A DNA stretch of 64,000 bases from Stropharia rugosoannulata (taxonomy: Eukaryota; Basidiomycota; Agaricomycetes; Agaricales; Strophariaceae). The stretch is from assembly GCA_028532985.1 (NCBI GenBank), contig JANCIK010000003.1, positions 72,001 to 136,000 of the forward strand, in the 5' to 3' direction. The translations under genes were made by a program, and so were the position numbers. Each line of letters begins with the position of its first letter. Within the stretch, counting starts at the first letter, position 1. This document shows positions 46,172 to 57,775 of this stretch, piece after piece. Below the pieces are notes generated by a model. That model had not been told where the DNA came from and ran no database searches. It was given only the letters and a program-made list of their open reading frames with translations.

Positions 46172-48299
46172 CTTGGGAGCTCTTGGGAGTAGCCTGAAAG
46201 CCTTGTAATATTTGAATGTACTTCTGTATGCTTTGCTTGTGTTTTCGGAAAGTTTTCGGAAAGTTTCAAGTAACGCTTACAAGGTACCACACTACTTGAT
46301 AGGAGTTTTGCTGCGTACTTATGTTGTAGTTATGTCCAATTCAAGCCATTTAAAGAAGGTAGTACAACACCGTGGTAGCGGGCTGCGGCACCGAGCTTGA
46401 AGTGATCAGGTATTTTTACTTTCGGAACATTTTCGGTACATATGTAAGTTCGGCACTAACCTGGTCAGGGGTAAGAAACAGTCTCCGTCATTTCCCTGCA
46501 TACTCCCACATACATACATACCGAGCTGAGACTTACTGAGGCGGCTTCGGAATCAGGGCAGCCGAGGCAGTACATACTTGTAAGAACTTAAATGTATAAC
46601 GCTCAAAAAAAAAACCAGGGCTGAGTACACATTGAGTGCACAACATTCCAAATGTCTTGTGCATGTATGTAGTACTCAAGCATTGTCCGACCATTTCTTC
46701 ATACTTATTTAGGATTACATACCAACTGTTTTGGGCTGTTATTTCTTCCGCGTTTTAAGAGCCTATTTTTACATAGCACACAACATGAATAGCCCTTCAC
46801 CATCGAGGTACGCCGACAGATGTATCTGTCGAACTTAATTCCATTTGCCTAGTACCGAATCCGGCGATAAATATAACATAAAAGGAAATTCGAAGCCTAT
46901 GCTTCTGCCAGTGATCGGTGCCAATCGATTCTTGCACTTGAAAGTAAGGAAATGTATGCAATACTCATGACAGTCAAACAATGCGATTCCGCAGGGTTCC
47001 GCTGCAATATTCAAGTCTAAGTAGTAGGCTCCATGCGGCTATGGGAAAGCCATGTTCGGGACCTCTCCCGTTGTTTCTTGTGGGCATATGTCACAAGCAA
47101 TATCCGAGTAAATTTTGAAACATGCCGAATCCCTATCTATTCTTCTCTACGTACATGTTACTTAGGTATGTGGAAAATATAGTCTATTTCAAGTAGCGGT
47201 ACATTTACTGAGCAATTCCCATTGGCCTTTTTTCTCATGAAGATGCAATGAAGATGCTAGGATACTGCGAACTGCAGCACACGACCAGTAATCCGCAAGA
47301 ATGTCAAAGCCTTGAGTCAGTCCTTTCAGGATTCTTAAAATGGAAGTTATTTGACATCTGTAGTTTGTGGCCGTGTCACCGGCGGCACCCTGACTCACGA
47401 AGGAGAAAGAATTTGGACGAAGTCCGGAAATGTCATGTATACATCTGTATATATACAGTAGTTATTCCACGTGGCATATTGGTTCCTCTCCGTCCGAGCG
47501 TGGCGCTTCATGTGGATCCGAATTTCAGGGTCGGGAATGCTCACGCGAGCATGTTGTTCCGCTGTGACTCAGCTTTCCAACAGCTTTCAGTACAATTTCA
47601 GTATACTTCTGGTTGCTATATTGAGCAATTTATCAAAAGTACTTATCATTGGATGTCCATAATGCAACCAAATTGACTCTGAAGTAGTACTCGCAAAAAA
47701 TGGCATTTTTATGGGATTTTCAGAACGTCATACTTATTACAAGAGCCATCAGATATTGGAGGGTTCAATACTACTAGTAATTAATAGCAAGTTGTAACAC
47801 TATGGAGAGCACTGGTTGAACACGCTAGCAATAACCGTCCCTGCGAGATCCCTTCGTGGCGCATCAGTTTGTGGCAGTACTGCAACCAAAAGGTACCCAC
47901 CTGCACACTAGCTGGTCTCTTTGACGAGTACAAAAAAGTGAATTGACAAGAATTGAATTTGAAATGAATGTTAGAGTGACAGCCTGTGGACACCACTGTG
48001 ACGCAATTGGCATCAACTTTGCACTGATCGTAAAGACATTTATGGAAATTACATAATCACCTTTGTGAAACCTGTAGCGGCCAAATTTATTTCTTTATTA
48101 TTTCGTTATTATTCGCCTTCCTCCCGAATTCAACGTGCACCCAAATCTTGCATCTCCGAGCCTTCACCATCTACGATTCAGAGTGTTTCATCCTATGAGG
48201 ATCTCGAACTCATCTATAATTGTCTCGATGGCCCTCGAGGCACACACTAAATGCTGCGCTCCTATAAGTTCGCCATTCCGTCGCAGAAAATGACCCCGT
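46172..48299. other. 2.1-kb AT-rich region without a recognised gene
   Basis: Short direct repeats occur (TTTTCGGAAAG twice in tandem at about 46251-46272; GGAGTAGC repeats at 46153-46200). A 142-codon open frame at 47248-47676 shows no family. No transposase, terminal repeats or tRNA-like fold was seen. Confidence 0.4.
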
Positions 48300-50693
48300 A
48301 TGCTCAAAGCCACATATATCTCGTCTAGAAGTATGGAGAAACTACCCAAATCAGACAGTCTCTCGACCAGTGTTTCTTCACTCCCGTTGACTGAAAGCAC
48401 TCTCTCTGAGCATGTAAATTCAAGTGGTGAAATCCACGATGCCACCTCGACTGAAACCGACAACTTCGAACGCGACTCTCGATTCTGGATGATATTTGTC
48501 GCACTCTGTTGCTGCACTCTTCTATCAGCGCTAGACCTAGTAACTATCTCGCAAGCGAACCTATGCAAGCAATGCTAACATTTTTTTCTAGGGAGGTATT
48601 GGCACTGCGGGGCCGACAATTGTCCATGATTTACATGGAAGTGATTTTACCTGGGTAGCTTCAGCGTATTCCCTGGCTGCTTCAATGTTCATTCCCATGA
48701 GCGGAAATCTCTCTCAAATCTTTGGACGACGACCTATAGTGCTAGCAGGAATCACTATTTTTGCTGTCGGATCTGCTGTGTGCGGTTCCGCTCGGTCTCT
48801 GACAGCTTTGATTCTTGGAAGAGGTGAAAAGTCGCACTTTTAGAACAATGTAATCGAACGCTAACTTTCCTCGAAAGCTATCCAAGGCGTAGGATCGGGA
48901 ACCACTCAAGCACTTGCATCCATCATTGTCACTGACATAGTTCCTTTACGGCAACGGGGGGTTTACTCGGGGGTGACTGGAATGTAAGTGGATTTCCTTG
49001 CCAGCGTGAGCAATACTACATCGATGATATAGGATTTGGACTGTCGGATCGGCCGCTGGACCTTTCCTAGCGGGTGGGTTATCTCAAAAAGCTACATGGC
49101 GATGGCTCTTCTGTACGTGCTTTATAAATTATTCGCAATCAATTATGTTCAACAAGCCACGAAGATCTTAATCTGCCCTTATGTGCAATAGCCTTCGTCA
49201 TTGTTGCCGTTTTTCTTCGACTTAAGAAGCCCGAAGGAGATTTTCGGGACAAAATAGCAAAAGTGGACTGGATGTTCGTAACTTTGCCCAGCTGTTTCAT
49301 AATAACACTAACTTGTTTTCAGTGGAAATATTCTACTAATGAGTTCAACCTGTGCAGTGATGCTGTCTTTGACATGGGGCGGTGTTCGATTCCCGTGGAA
49401 TTCTGTCAATATATTGCTTCCTTTGGTTCTCGGACTGACGGGGCTCGCTGTCACGCTCTTCTACGAATCTAAGTGGCCTTCCCATCCCATGGTATGTATC
49501 GACCTCACTTTTTAACTTTACATGAATCACAACAGACGCATGTGTTGTAGATCCCTTTGAGTGTTCTATCAAACAGAACAAGCATCTCAGGGTAAGCTAT
49601 TACTTTAATACGACATTCTTCTTTCCCAGTACTAAATGCAATCAGGTACATTGCCACTTTCGCTCAAGGAATGCTTACTCTGGGATTAGCATGTAAGTTA
49701 TTTCCATATATAGCCTGCTTCTACGTACTGACGGCGCCGCCCAGTTTACCTGTAGGTGCTATTACATCTGCATTTTTACACATCATGTACTGATTTCTCG
49801 ACTATCCTGTAGGCCGACTTGGTTTCAATCTGTCAGGGTAGCAAGCCCCTTGATGTCAGGCGTATTGTTTCTACCTCTCACGGCGACCATTTGCCCATGG
49901 GCGGTCGTTCAAGGTCTCATTATAGCAAAGACGGGGTCATACCGCCCAGTGGTAAGTTATACGTACACATCACTTCACTGTAGATATTCTTATCATCTTT
50001 TCGCAGAATATCATTGGTTGGGTTCTGGTTACAGTTGGATCAGGCTTACTCGCCTCCATGTCCCTCGGGTCGTCCGTAGGACTCATCATTTTTTACCAGT
50101 TGATAATAGGTGTTGGCGTGGGTTTCTTGCACTCCACAACGGTACGATCTTTCTGGTTTCATATCTGCCACTGATCGTTGAGCATGATCTTTGTGACTAC
50201 TGTAGATTACCGTTCTAGCACCGCTCCCCCTCTCGGCAAACGGACCAGCAGTCGCATTTATTGTCTTTTTGCGCCAGTTTTCCCAGGTAAGAATATTCTC
50301 TTTTTGCGCTACTGTTACTGATGGTCAATACAGGCATGGGGGGTTGCTATCTGGGGAGTGATTCTGGAGAACGCTCTTCGAAGCAGGGTTAGTGATGCTG
50401 CAGTATTGCAGGCGAGTCAATCCAGCACAGGCAACCAACAGTTGGCGTACGGAATCATCCCTCTGATTCCCACATTGGACCCAGCTCTTCAAATCCAAAT
50501 TCGCACAGCTTTTCTCCGCAGCTTTAGAGAAGTTTGGATAGCTTTTGCAATTTGCGCGGGTGTAGGCTTACTTACCTGCTCATTGATGAAAAGCTATTCG
50601 TTGAAACAGTCAATTGACGGGAATTGGGGCATTGATCGTTCACAAACTAATTCTACGGCAACCGAGAAGGACCCAGAAAAGCCGGTGCACTAG
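48300..50693 (+). CDS. MFS transporter, 14-helix DHA2 type
   Basis: Proton-driven efflux permease of the drug/toxin group. The start is ATG 48300 or 48333 (MEKLPKSDSLSTSV). After a polar N-terminus come FWMIFVALCCCTLLSALDL and, across introns, GGIGTAGPTIVHDLHGSDFT, WVASAYSLAASMFIPMSGNL and the loop motif QIFGRRPIVLAG. RAIQGVGSGTTQALASIIVT and GPFLAGGLSQKATWRWLFYL follow. The second half has ILLPLVLGLTGLAVTLFYES, LGLAFYLPVWFQSVRVASPL and VAIWGVILENALR. The end is EKDPEKPVH, TAG 50691-50693. About ten introns are present. Substrate unknown. A TauD-like dioxygenase lies nearby, but there is no backbone biosynthetic enzyme, so a metabolite gene cluster is not supported. Confidence 0.9.
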
Positions 50694-51180
50694 AAGCGGG
50701 GAAGTTAACTATCCATCGCCTTCTTTCCCTTGATAAGATTATTATTTTATTTATCTAAGTCAGTAATGTATCAACGGAGTAGATTATTTTGTAGTTGTAA
50801 TAGTCCATACATTATCCTAGCACTTAGAGTATCTAGATCTTTAATATGTAGATGAGTCAGGCTAACACCACCAAATTTGAAGAATGCACCGCGTGTTTTA
50901 AACCATGCGTTTCAGGTCAACGAGAATTTTCCGAGCCTACAACTTCGGATTTTTATTTCCGCGGCGACGATACCTATTGTCAGTTAGGCGCTTCGAATGC
51001 TCTACAAGACGTCATATACGGTGACACGACTTGAATTGCTGTTTTTTTGATTCTGTATGTGTAACCTCGTGTAAGATTCTGGACTGGCGACGAGACTAAA
51101 TGGTTTGGTTACATATAATACCGAAACATTATACTGGGACACAGCCTACTACAGGTAGGCTCAAGTAGGAATTAGACAAT
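50694..51180. other. intergenic region with a small Cys-containing open frame
   Basis: A 60-codon open frame at 50852-51034 (MSQANTTKFEECTACFKPCV...) carries four Cys but no signal peptide or family. Otherwise nothing is seen. Confidence 0.35.
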
Positions 51181-52306
51181 CTAAGGATCAGAAATCGCAA
51201 TAGCGAAATCAATAAAAGACAGCACAATCCCGTCGTACGTGTACAGTGTTTGGGTTGATCTTGAGAATGTAGTTTCTGACATTATCGTTAAAGGTGGGAA
51301 TTGTGCACCGTCCAGCGGAGTCAAATAGTCAGGCTTCTCCTGAGATGCCAGGTCTACATCATGAAGAGTCGACGTCCGTACGCATAACGATGAATAGGGG
51401 CTGTTAGCCTCCAATGACATCGACAACAATTGTTGTTCCCTTGATGCCAATTGCTCATCAGATGGGCTAGATACGGTCTTCACATTGTCTGGGATGGTGT
51501 GTTGATGAAAAGAAATACCAGCCAGACTACCTTCAGTAGACCCGACTTGTAGTTCGAGATCCTTTTCGCGTAAACGTATTGAAAACCCATAGTATGCGGG
51601 GAACGGACGGTTGCCTGGCTGATCCCTGAAGAATGCAGACATCACTTGGCCAACCTGGTATTTTGACGGTATGAATGCAGTCAGATCAGCGCGTAACAGA
51701 CATATGGCTTACAATGAAAGATGTGCATGCATAGGCAGGAAAATAGACCACTTTTGCGCCTACGACATCCAGAAGGTCATTTAGATCCATTCCCTGAGTA
51801 TCCGGATCGCTCATATCGCCAAATACGCTTTGCAAGGTAAGTCTTTGAGAAACAGTACAGCAAGTCGAAATACGTCCACCATGAGTCGTGGCAGCTGCAA
51901 GGTTTACAGGGATCTCGTAGAGGACAACCCCGCTAAGCCCAATATGATCCACTCTAACAAAGCGTCGCCAAGATACCACACATCTAGCAGCGCTTCCAAT
52001 AGAAAAAGAGGCCAAGTCATGATAAATCGAAGTCGAGAATATGTGTTTCCAGATATCACCTGGTGAGTGCTTATGTCGACTATAACTATTGGCTAACATT
52101 GGACCAAGCGAGTCGTGAGGAGCGGGCCGAAGAACGTTATACAATTTCATAGACCAAGAGTCTGGCGTGTCACAGCTCCCAGAGAGTGCCATAGAATGTG
52201 TATGTAGGATAGTCGTTCGCTGGACCAGCAGACGAGTTTCGGAAAAGAGCAGATTACAAGCTAAGCCGCAAGGTGAGACTTTGCCTCCCCATTTTGTTGA
52301 CAGCAA
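51181..52306 (-). CDS. conserved protein of unknown function
   Basis: Two long exons. The first reads LSTKWGGKVSPCGLACNLLF, SETRLLVQRTTILHTHSMAL, SPGDIWKHIFSTSIYHDLAS, CVVSWRRFVRVDHIGLSGVV and GAKVVYFPAYACTSFI. A roughly 58-bp intron (about 51654-51711) joins it to VGQVMSAFFRDQPGNRPFPA. The end is YTYDGIVLSFIDFAIAISDP, stop 51181. No in-frame ATG was found at the 5' end; the frame is open upstream to an AG acceptor near 52322, so a short first exon is missing or lies in the 3' end of the dioxygenase gene. The first in-frame ATG is at about 52189 (MALSGSCD). The sequence is Cys- and hydrophobic-rich and looks coding. I do not recognise the family. Confidence 0.6.
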
Positions 52307-52434
52307 ATCATGGACATTTCTAAAGATAACTTTATTTAATTAAGTAATTTCAGCGGAAATAGACTTCTGCTCCCTCGCCGCAACAGTCAACCAACAGTCA
52401 ATTGCCTATGTATCGAGTGTGATAGATACGTAAG

Positions 52435-53805
52435 TCAATTTTTGTATCCTCGAACAACATCCCTGATTACGGGATCTATTGCGAACGTCTGGTCCTCAGG
52501 AGCGACGCTAAAAGTTCGCTTCCAGAGAGGTTTAAGCAATTCAGGCAAAGACCATGCTAATTGTTCATTTCTCTGCCACAGCCGAAGTAGGTGCCTACTG
52601 CAAACAGAAGGTTAGCTTCGTTATTTAATGACCAGGTGTATATGAAATCCATACGTTTTCTCCGTGCTATCCTGGAAGCCATCTCTTGCATGGAATACAC
52701 TAAGATTGTTTATGAACTGAATGTCGCCCTTTTGAAAATTGAGGCCCAAAGAATATTTTTCCGCTAAAAAGTGAAGAGCATCAAGGGCTTCCGCCTGTGC
52801 CTCTGTTATCGGAGGGATATCTGGTGAACGGGGTAAACCTTGGAAACCAGTAAAATAGCGTCGCGCGTATTGTATAATTATCCTGCCGTCCACGTAGTGG
52901 AGAAGAGGCCTTTCAGAGAAAGGAGGATCTCGTCCAAACCTGAATAGATATATATATAAGTTAAGCATGCAATGCCATCTTGAGACTCGTTTATTAACTC
53001 ACTCGTCCACAATCCAAGGTTCCGCCAGGGTCCAAATAAGATCGGGTCGCTTTTCAGCCAAGTCATTGTAGACTCTCCAGCTACTACTGATGCGGGAAAC
53101 CCCTCCTTTAGCGGCAATTTCGAGAGCAAACAAGGAGACGATATCTGATCCTTGATCTGTGTGAAATACCTGCTTGTCTGTCGTATACGCTGGCCCGCCG
53201 ATTGCTTCTTTAGCGTAGAGCTTAGAGAGGTCTTTGATATGTGATAGAACTCCGCCATTCTTGTCTTGTACCCCTCGCACTTCCCCAACGTAGGATGATA
53301 TGCCAGTGTACACAAGTACGTTATCATCTTTGCTGTAAGAATCAACGGGAATGGTTCGAAGGACAAAGAAACCTCGTCCGTTGTGTAACTCATCTGCTAA
53401 ACGGCGCAACACGGGTCCTAGGCTAGGTAAAGGAAAGGTGGAAGGTGACACATGTCCGAAAGGTAAATTGAGGCCTAAGATACAATTTAACTAAGGTAGT
53501 CAAGGATGTGCTATGAAAAGGCGAAACTTACTGCGGAAATGCTTGACTGCTGCACTGATTTCGTTCAAATGTTTTGAGGTTAGGTCGTAAACCCATTGCG
53601 CCTCATGTACCCAATCCTTACCCTCCCAGACTAGAGGCGAAACAAGCTTTCGGGGAAAGCTTGCAGGCAGGGGAGTGGATGGGAGGGACGGATCCTTTTC
53701 CAATCTTCGTTTTGTACGATCTTCCCACTTCTGCCGGTCAGGATGATAAGATATGTCTGGTTGCTTGCCAGATTGTGTTTGACCAGCTGTTATAGTTGTT
53801 TCCAT
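52435..53805 (-). CDS. TauD/TfdA-type Fe(II)/2-oxoglutarate dioxygenase
   Basis: ATG 53805 gives METTITAGQTQSGKQPDISY. Exons joined over four introns read WVHEAQWVYDLTSKHLNEIS, NLPFGHVSPSTFPLPSLGP, DNVLVYTGISSYVGEVRGVQ and VFHTDQGSDIVSLFALEIAA. Then come RISSSWRVYNDLAEKRPDLI, LHYVDGRIIIQYARRYFTGF and GLNFQKGDIQFINNLSVFHA, ending AIDPVIRDVVRGYKN, TGA 52435-52437. The iron triad is visible: HTD (His and Asp) and the late His in SVFHARDGF, followed by RHLLRLW with the Arg that binds 2-oxoglutarate. Many fungi carry such clavaminate-synthase-like hydroxylases; substrate unknown. Confidence 0.88.
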
Positions 53806-54909
53806 ACCTGAGGATTGATAGTAACACACAGAGAGAAGACTCTGGGAATCAGCTGGCCGGTGTATATATATGTTCAAGAGCCGTTTTGAGACGGCATATG
53901 GTGCGATAATGCTTCTTGATTACATCTTATGCCTGCAGTCAGAAATAATTTGGTACACTTTCCTCCTATAGCCATAGGTTTATAATAGGTCGACGAGAGC
54001 AACATTTCCTGATCCAATAACGACGTAAGGGGATACGCAAGGTAGAGACGGCGACGAATGGACGCCTCTATCGCTTCCTTCATTTGACTGGTACCAGCGC
54101 TCCTTCCAATTTCAAGCTCCTGTAATAGGCCTGTTTTGTTAAGTAGTCGATACTGGCAAAAGTGACTGCGCGAACCTAAAACCTCAGACTTCACTTGCCA
54201 TTTGGATACTGCCTTAGCCAACGGTGTCCGAATCATTCTTTCATATGCATTTAAAGCCTCCCTATCTCGAGTACGGGCAAAGGAAGAAATATTCTATAGC
54301 GGAAGGTAAGTCGTCATTGCGGACAAGTTGTCGCTGTCGCTGATGAGAAAGCCAAAGTTTTACTCTTATTCGTTGCTTGTTCGCCGTAAGTTAGAAGCTA
54401 AACATAGGCGGTTACCAGTCTCGGGTTTGTTTGGGGTTTGTTATGATTGCCGCTTAGGCACCAAACATCTTGAAGCTCGTCCACATCTCATCTGTAGGTA
54501 CTACTCAATATCTGCGCTCACAACTTAAGGCCTAGTGACGGATCGTCAGAGTATCTCGGCTAAAACATTCCGCATTGGTTTTTTGGCATATATTGTAACT
54601 CGCAATGTTGCGAAACAGGGACGACAACACTACGGCGGGGGCGGCGAACCCAGATTGCGCGAGGCACCAACCCGCAAACTCCATACAGTCAATTATTAAC
54701 GAGGATTTCGTTAGACCTGATAGGGAGGGAGGTAAGATAATTTGTTGAAACTAACAAGACAGTTTCACAAAGATAGTTAGAAGAGAACAGCAGTGCACCC
54801 TTCAACGTGTCCGCCAGTGCGTTGAAGTTGTTGTCGGTATTGGAGGAATTCATACGCCCTTTTGCACAAGGTCAAGGAAAACAAGACGAAGAACGTAAGC
54901 GCCTAATAT
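53806..54909. other. intergenic region upstream of HET2
   Basis: Contains a 120-codon minus-strand open frame (53874-54236) without a recognisable family. It also holds probable 5' exon material of HET2: a segment ending at 54895 reads FNVSASALKLLSVLEEFIRP before a GT donor. An ATG at 54605 opens MLRNRDDNTTAGAANPDCAR, but its splice phase does not fit the next exon. Confidence 0.4.
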
Positions 54910-56682
54910 ATGGGAGATAACTTGATGCTATACGTGAACTCTTGTGCCTTTATCCGGTTTTCAGAGTCAGCTGTTAATCATGGAGCACCTTTGGCAAATG
55001 GCCAAGTCCTGGTTGATGCTTTCGCTCAATTCATAAAGCACATATTAAATGCTCCAAATGCCCACCAGGAAAAAAAGGCAATCGTTTCGACGCCAACTGC
55101 CATTCAAGTACGCCAACCAGTATTGCCTACCAAACTTAGAGATGCCCTACGAACTCATGTTTTCAATAACATCCCCATTCGACTCATGCACTTCGACGTC
55201 AATGGTTCAAGGATGCGATTGGTCGAAAGATCCACCATATTTGAACACATATCCCAGAAAATGCTTACCGATGTGAACGAACAAACATTTGAATCGATTA
55301 TTGCTAAAGAATATAAATCTTGCAACTTACAGGGTCAGCCATTATATGAAACATTGGAAGATTCCGAACAGGCTGTTATTTCAACCTTGGTAGAGCGACA
55401 CTCTAGATACGCTATTCTATCCCACACATGGCTTCAGGATAGCCAGGGCGAAGTTACCTACGAAGACTGGCAGCAAAGGAGGGGCGATGCTGGGTCCCAT
55501 AAACTTGCTAAATTCTGCCAGACCGCAGCACAAAATCACAACGTTACTCTAGCTTGGATGGACAACATTTGTATTAACAAGTCCAACAGCTCTGAACTTG
55601 ATGAATCCATTCGATCTATGTACAAATGGTACAATAACTCGTACCTTTGCATCATTTATCTCTCCGAAACGAAAGCGATCGCGGATATGAGACAAGATAA
55701 ATGGTTTACACGGGGTTGGACTCTTCAAGAGCTCTTGGCTCCTCGTCGAATAAAGTTCTACGACCTGGACTGGAATCCATTAACGTCCCACGACAACGAT
55801 AAGCATAGCAAAAGCATAAAGACAGAGATCAAGATTACTACCACAATTACATCCTCAGAACTATCTCGATTTCATCGCAATATTCACGATGTGGAAATAT
55901 CTCGCAAAATGCAATGGGCGGCGAATCGACAAGTCACCAAGGAGGAAGACACCGCATACTCTTTACTCGGGCTTTTTGGCGTCAGTATTCCTGTTGCTTA
56001 CGGTGAAGGTGGCCAACGAGCTTTTTTTCGTCTTGTCGAGGCTATTTTGGCATCCTCCCAAGAAGTCTGGGATGTCTTTAACTGTGCCGGACCTCTTGGA
56101 AAAACTCGTATTCATCATTCATCAATCATACCCTCTAGCCCTATGGACTACCTACTACGATCCGCCGCTTTTGATGGAACTAAAGGATATAATCCTATAG
56201 GTAGTACAACTCTTCTGGAACCAGTCGTATTGACCCATCTCGGGGTGCGCATGCGCGTTCTATTCCTTCTTGCCCAGGAGCCCATGGCTGGCGAGCGATA
56301 TATACCCTATAAGAGGTTCTCAGGAATTGTCACGATAAGTATGCTTAAAGACTTCGGATACGTAGAACAAACCTTCCATCTCTTCGGAAAAGCAGCTTTC
56401 TATAAACGAATACCTGACTCTCGTGAAATCCCCGCTTTCTGTGTCTTGAATTTCTCTGAGACTACGGACACAGTTTACATTCCTTCCGACTGTCTTGCGC
56501 TGGGGTTTCAATGGTCATTTGACGATAACAACAGGTTAACCTCCACTGGAAACAGGCGAAGAATGATCACAAAGGAACCGATTGTACTTAAACTTCAGGA
56601 TAGTCGCACTGACCAGCAATTCACAATAGCTAAAAAGGACTTGCACGCAGAAGGTTTACAGCTTTTTACACTGCATTTGTGA
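54910..56682 (+). CDS. HET-domain protein 2, paralogue of HET1
   Basis: ATG 54910 opens a 590-codon frame, but its first 19 codons look like intron sequence ending TTTTCAG at 54966. The real protein probably continues from an upstream exon (KLLSVLEEFIRPFAQGQGKQ) into SAVNHGAPLANGQVLVDAFA. HET signatures are YAILSHTW, LAWMDNICINKSNSSELDES, WFTRGWTLQELLAPRRIKFY and EEDTAYSLLGLFGVSIPVAY. It aligns with HET1 from the NIPIRL/MPIRLL segment to the end (LFTLHL versus LMSLYL), with much of the HET core identical. Like HET1, it has no NACHT, ankyrin or WD40 part. Its stop is 38 bp from the end of the convergent WSC gene. Confidence 0.88.
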   Translation: MGDNLMLYVNSCAFIRFSESAVNHGAPLANGQVLVDAFAQFIKHILNAPNAHQEKKAIVSTPTAIQVRQPVLPTKLRDALRTHVFNNIPIRLMHFDVNGSRMRLVERSTIFEHISQKMLTDVNEQTFESIIAKEYKSCNLQGQPLYETLEDSEQAVISTLVERHSRYAILSHTWLQDSQGEVTYEDWQQRRGDAGSHKLAKFCQTAAQNHNVTLAWMDNICINKSNSSELDESIRSMYKWYNNSYLCIIYLSETKAIADMRQDKWFTRGWTLQELLAPRRIKFYDLDWNPLTSHDNDKHSKSIKTEIKITTTITSSELSRFHRNIHDVEISRKMQWAANRQVTKEEDTAYSLLGLFGVSIPVAYGEGGQRAFFRLVEAILASSQEVWDVFNCAGPLGKTRIHHSSIIPSSPMDYLLRSAAFDGTKGYNPIGSTTLLEPVVLTHLGVRMRVLFLLAQEPMAGERYIPYKRFSGIVTISMLKDFGYVEQTFHLFGKAAFYKRIPDSREIPAFCVLNFSETTDTVYIPSDCLALGFQWSFDDNNRLTSTGNRRRMITKEPIVLKLQDSRTDQQFTIAKKDLHAEGLQLFTLHL

Positions 56683-56720
56683 TTATCTATGCGCCGACGG
56701 TCTTTGGATTCGATAATATA

Positions 56721-57775
56721 CTAGAGTATGTATACAGATAGTCTATTAGCGGCACCGCATAACTCAGTGTGATTTCCATTACAGGCTTGAGAGCAGTCAG
56801 TAACCGGAGCCGTCGAATTTACGTTGAGGAATTTGGAACCGCACCCTATTGAAAAACCGTAGTTGAAAGGTTGACACTTCTCAAAAAAGAAATGTACAAC
56901 GTACAGCACTCTTGTCCATATTCCAATCCAGTTATATTGTAGCCCATAGAAGCACATTTAGATGTACATTTTTCAACCGTTACACCGGCGGAAATATCGG
57001 TTCTTTGAGGTAGTGTCCGCTGAATACCCTTAGTCATATTGATGTTATCCCTGCGAAACATATAAGAAGTCATTGCGCCAGGCACCTTTTATATAGGAGG
57101 AGGGACATACCTATAACATCCTTCATATGTCCAGTTAGCGATTCTTCTTGGGCTTGTGGGAAGCACTCCCTTGTGACCCATATCTTGGTAGATGTTGATA
57201 AATCCGGCCCCACCGCAGACGTATGAACCATCACCACTACAGGGAGAATTACAATTGGTATCGTTGACCTTGACAGCGGTACCCTGGATATTATAATCAC
57301 AGACTACATTCAAGCATTCAGTTAAGTTTATTCAGGGTCATAAGCAGCCGATGCCGACTTACAACATTCCTTTGTATATTCTACTCCAGCGAAGTTCATG
57401 CCTGTGAGGGCGGAACCATTCCCCTGACAAGAAATAGTGCACAAGTAGGGTGTCATTTGATTGCTGACGATACTGTTGCCCAACAGTGTTCTGGACGAAG
57501 CCGAGTCTCTAAATTCCGGAGGTATAATGTTATTATTATGCAACAGATGCAATCCGATGGCAGAGAAGCCCGGTGCTCACGTATAACAGCCTATATAAGT
57601 CCACCCTCTTGCTGGACCATGGGAGGCTTTTCTTCCTGTTATTTCGGGCCACACAGCCGACACAGTCAAGGTCGTCTATTTAATTGAGAGGTCAGTCACA
57701 AGCGCCGAGTAGTAGCCATCAAGACTATCTCACTTGAAGCTGAAGGAAGGTCAGGAAAAGAAGCGAAAAAAACAT
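56721..57775 (-). CDS. secreted tandem WSC-domain protein, short form
   Basis: ATG 57775 gives the signal peptide MFFSLLFLTFLQLQ. After a roughly 57-bp intron come TTLTVSAVWPEITGRKASHG and GWTYIGCYTDSASSRTLL, then QMTPYLCTISCQGNGSALTG, ECFCDYNIQGTAVKVNDTN and VCGGAGFINIYQ. The second WSC reads NWTYEGCYRDNINMTKG, VEKCTSKCASMGYNITGLEY, ECWCGSKFLNVNSTAPVTDC and HTELCGAANRLSVYIL, where it stops (CTA at 56721-56723). All paired Cys are kept. Five introns sit at the same places as in the WSC gene at 8.5 kb, so the two are paralogues, but this one lacks the Thr/Pro-rich tail. Likely binds wall polysaccharide. Confidence 0.88.

Noticed and set aside
47248..47676. 142-codon plus-strand open frame in the AT-rich gap
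   Set aside because: Composition is not protein-like in a consistent way, with no family and no supporting splice or promoter signals.
48300..53805. MFS transporter, unknown gene and TauD-like dioxygenase as a secondary-metabolite cluster
   Set aside because: There is no polyketide, peptide, terpene or other backbone enzyme, and the genes are not co-oriented. Adjacency alone is not enough.
53874..54236. 120-codon minus-strand open frame starting MIRTPLAKAVSKWQ
   Set aside because: No family, no splice links to the dioxygenase, and it lies in that gene's probable promoter. It may be chance.
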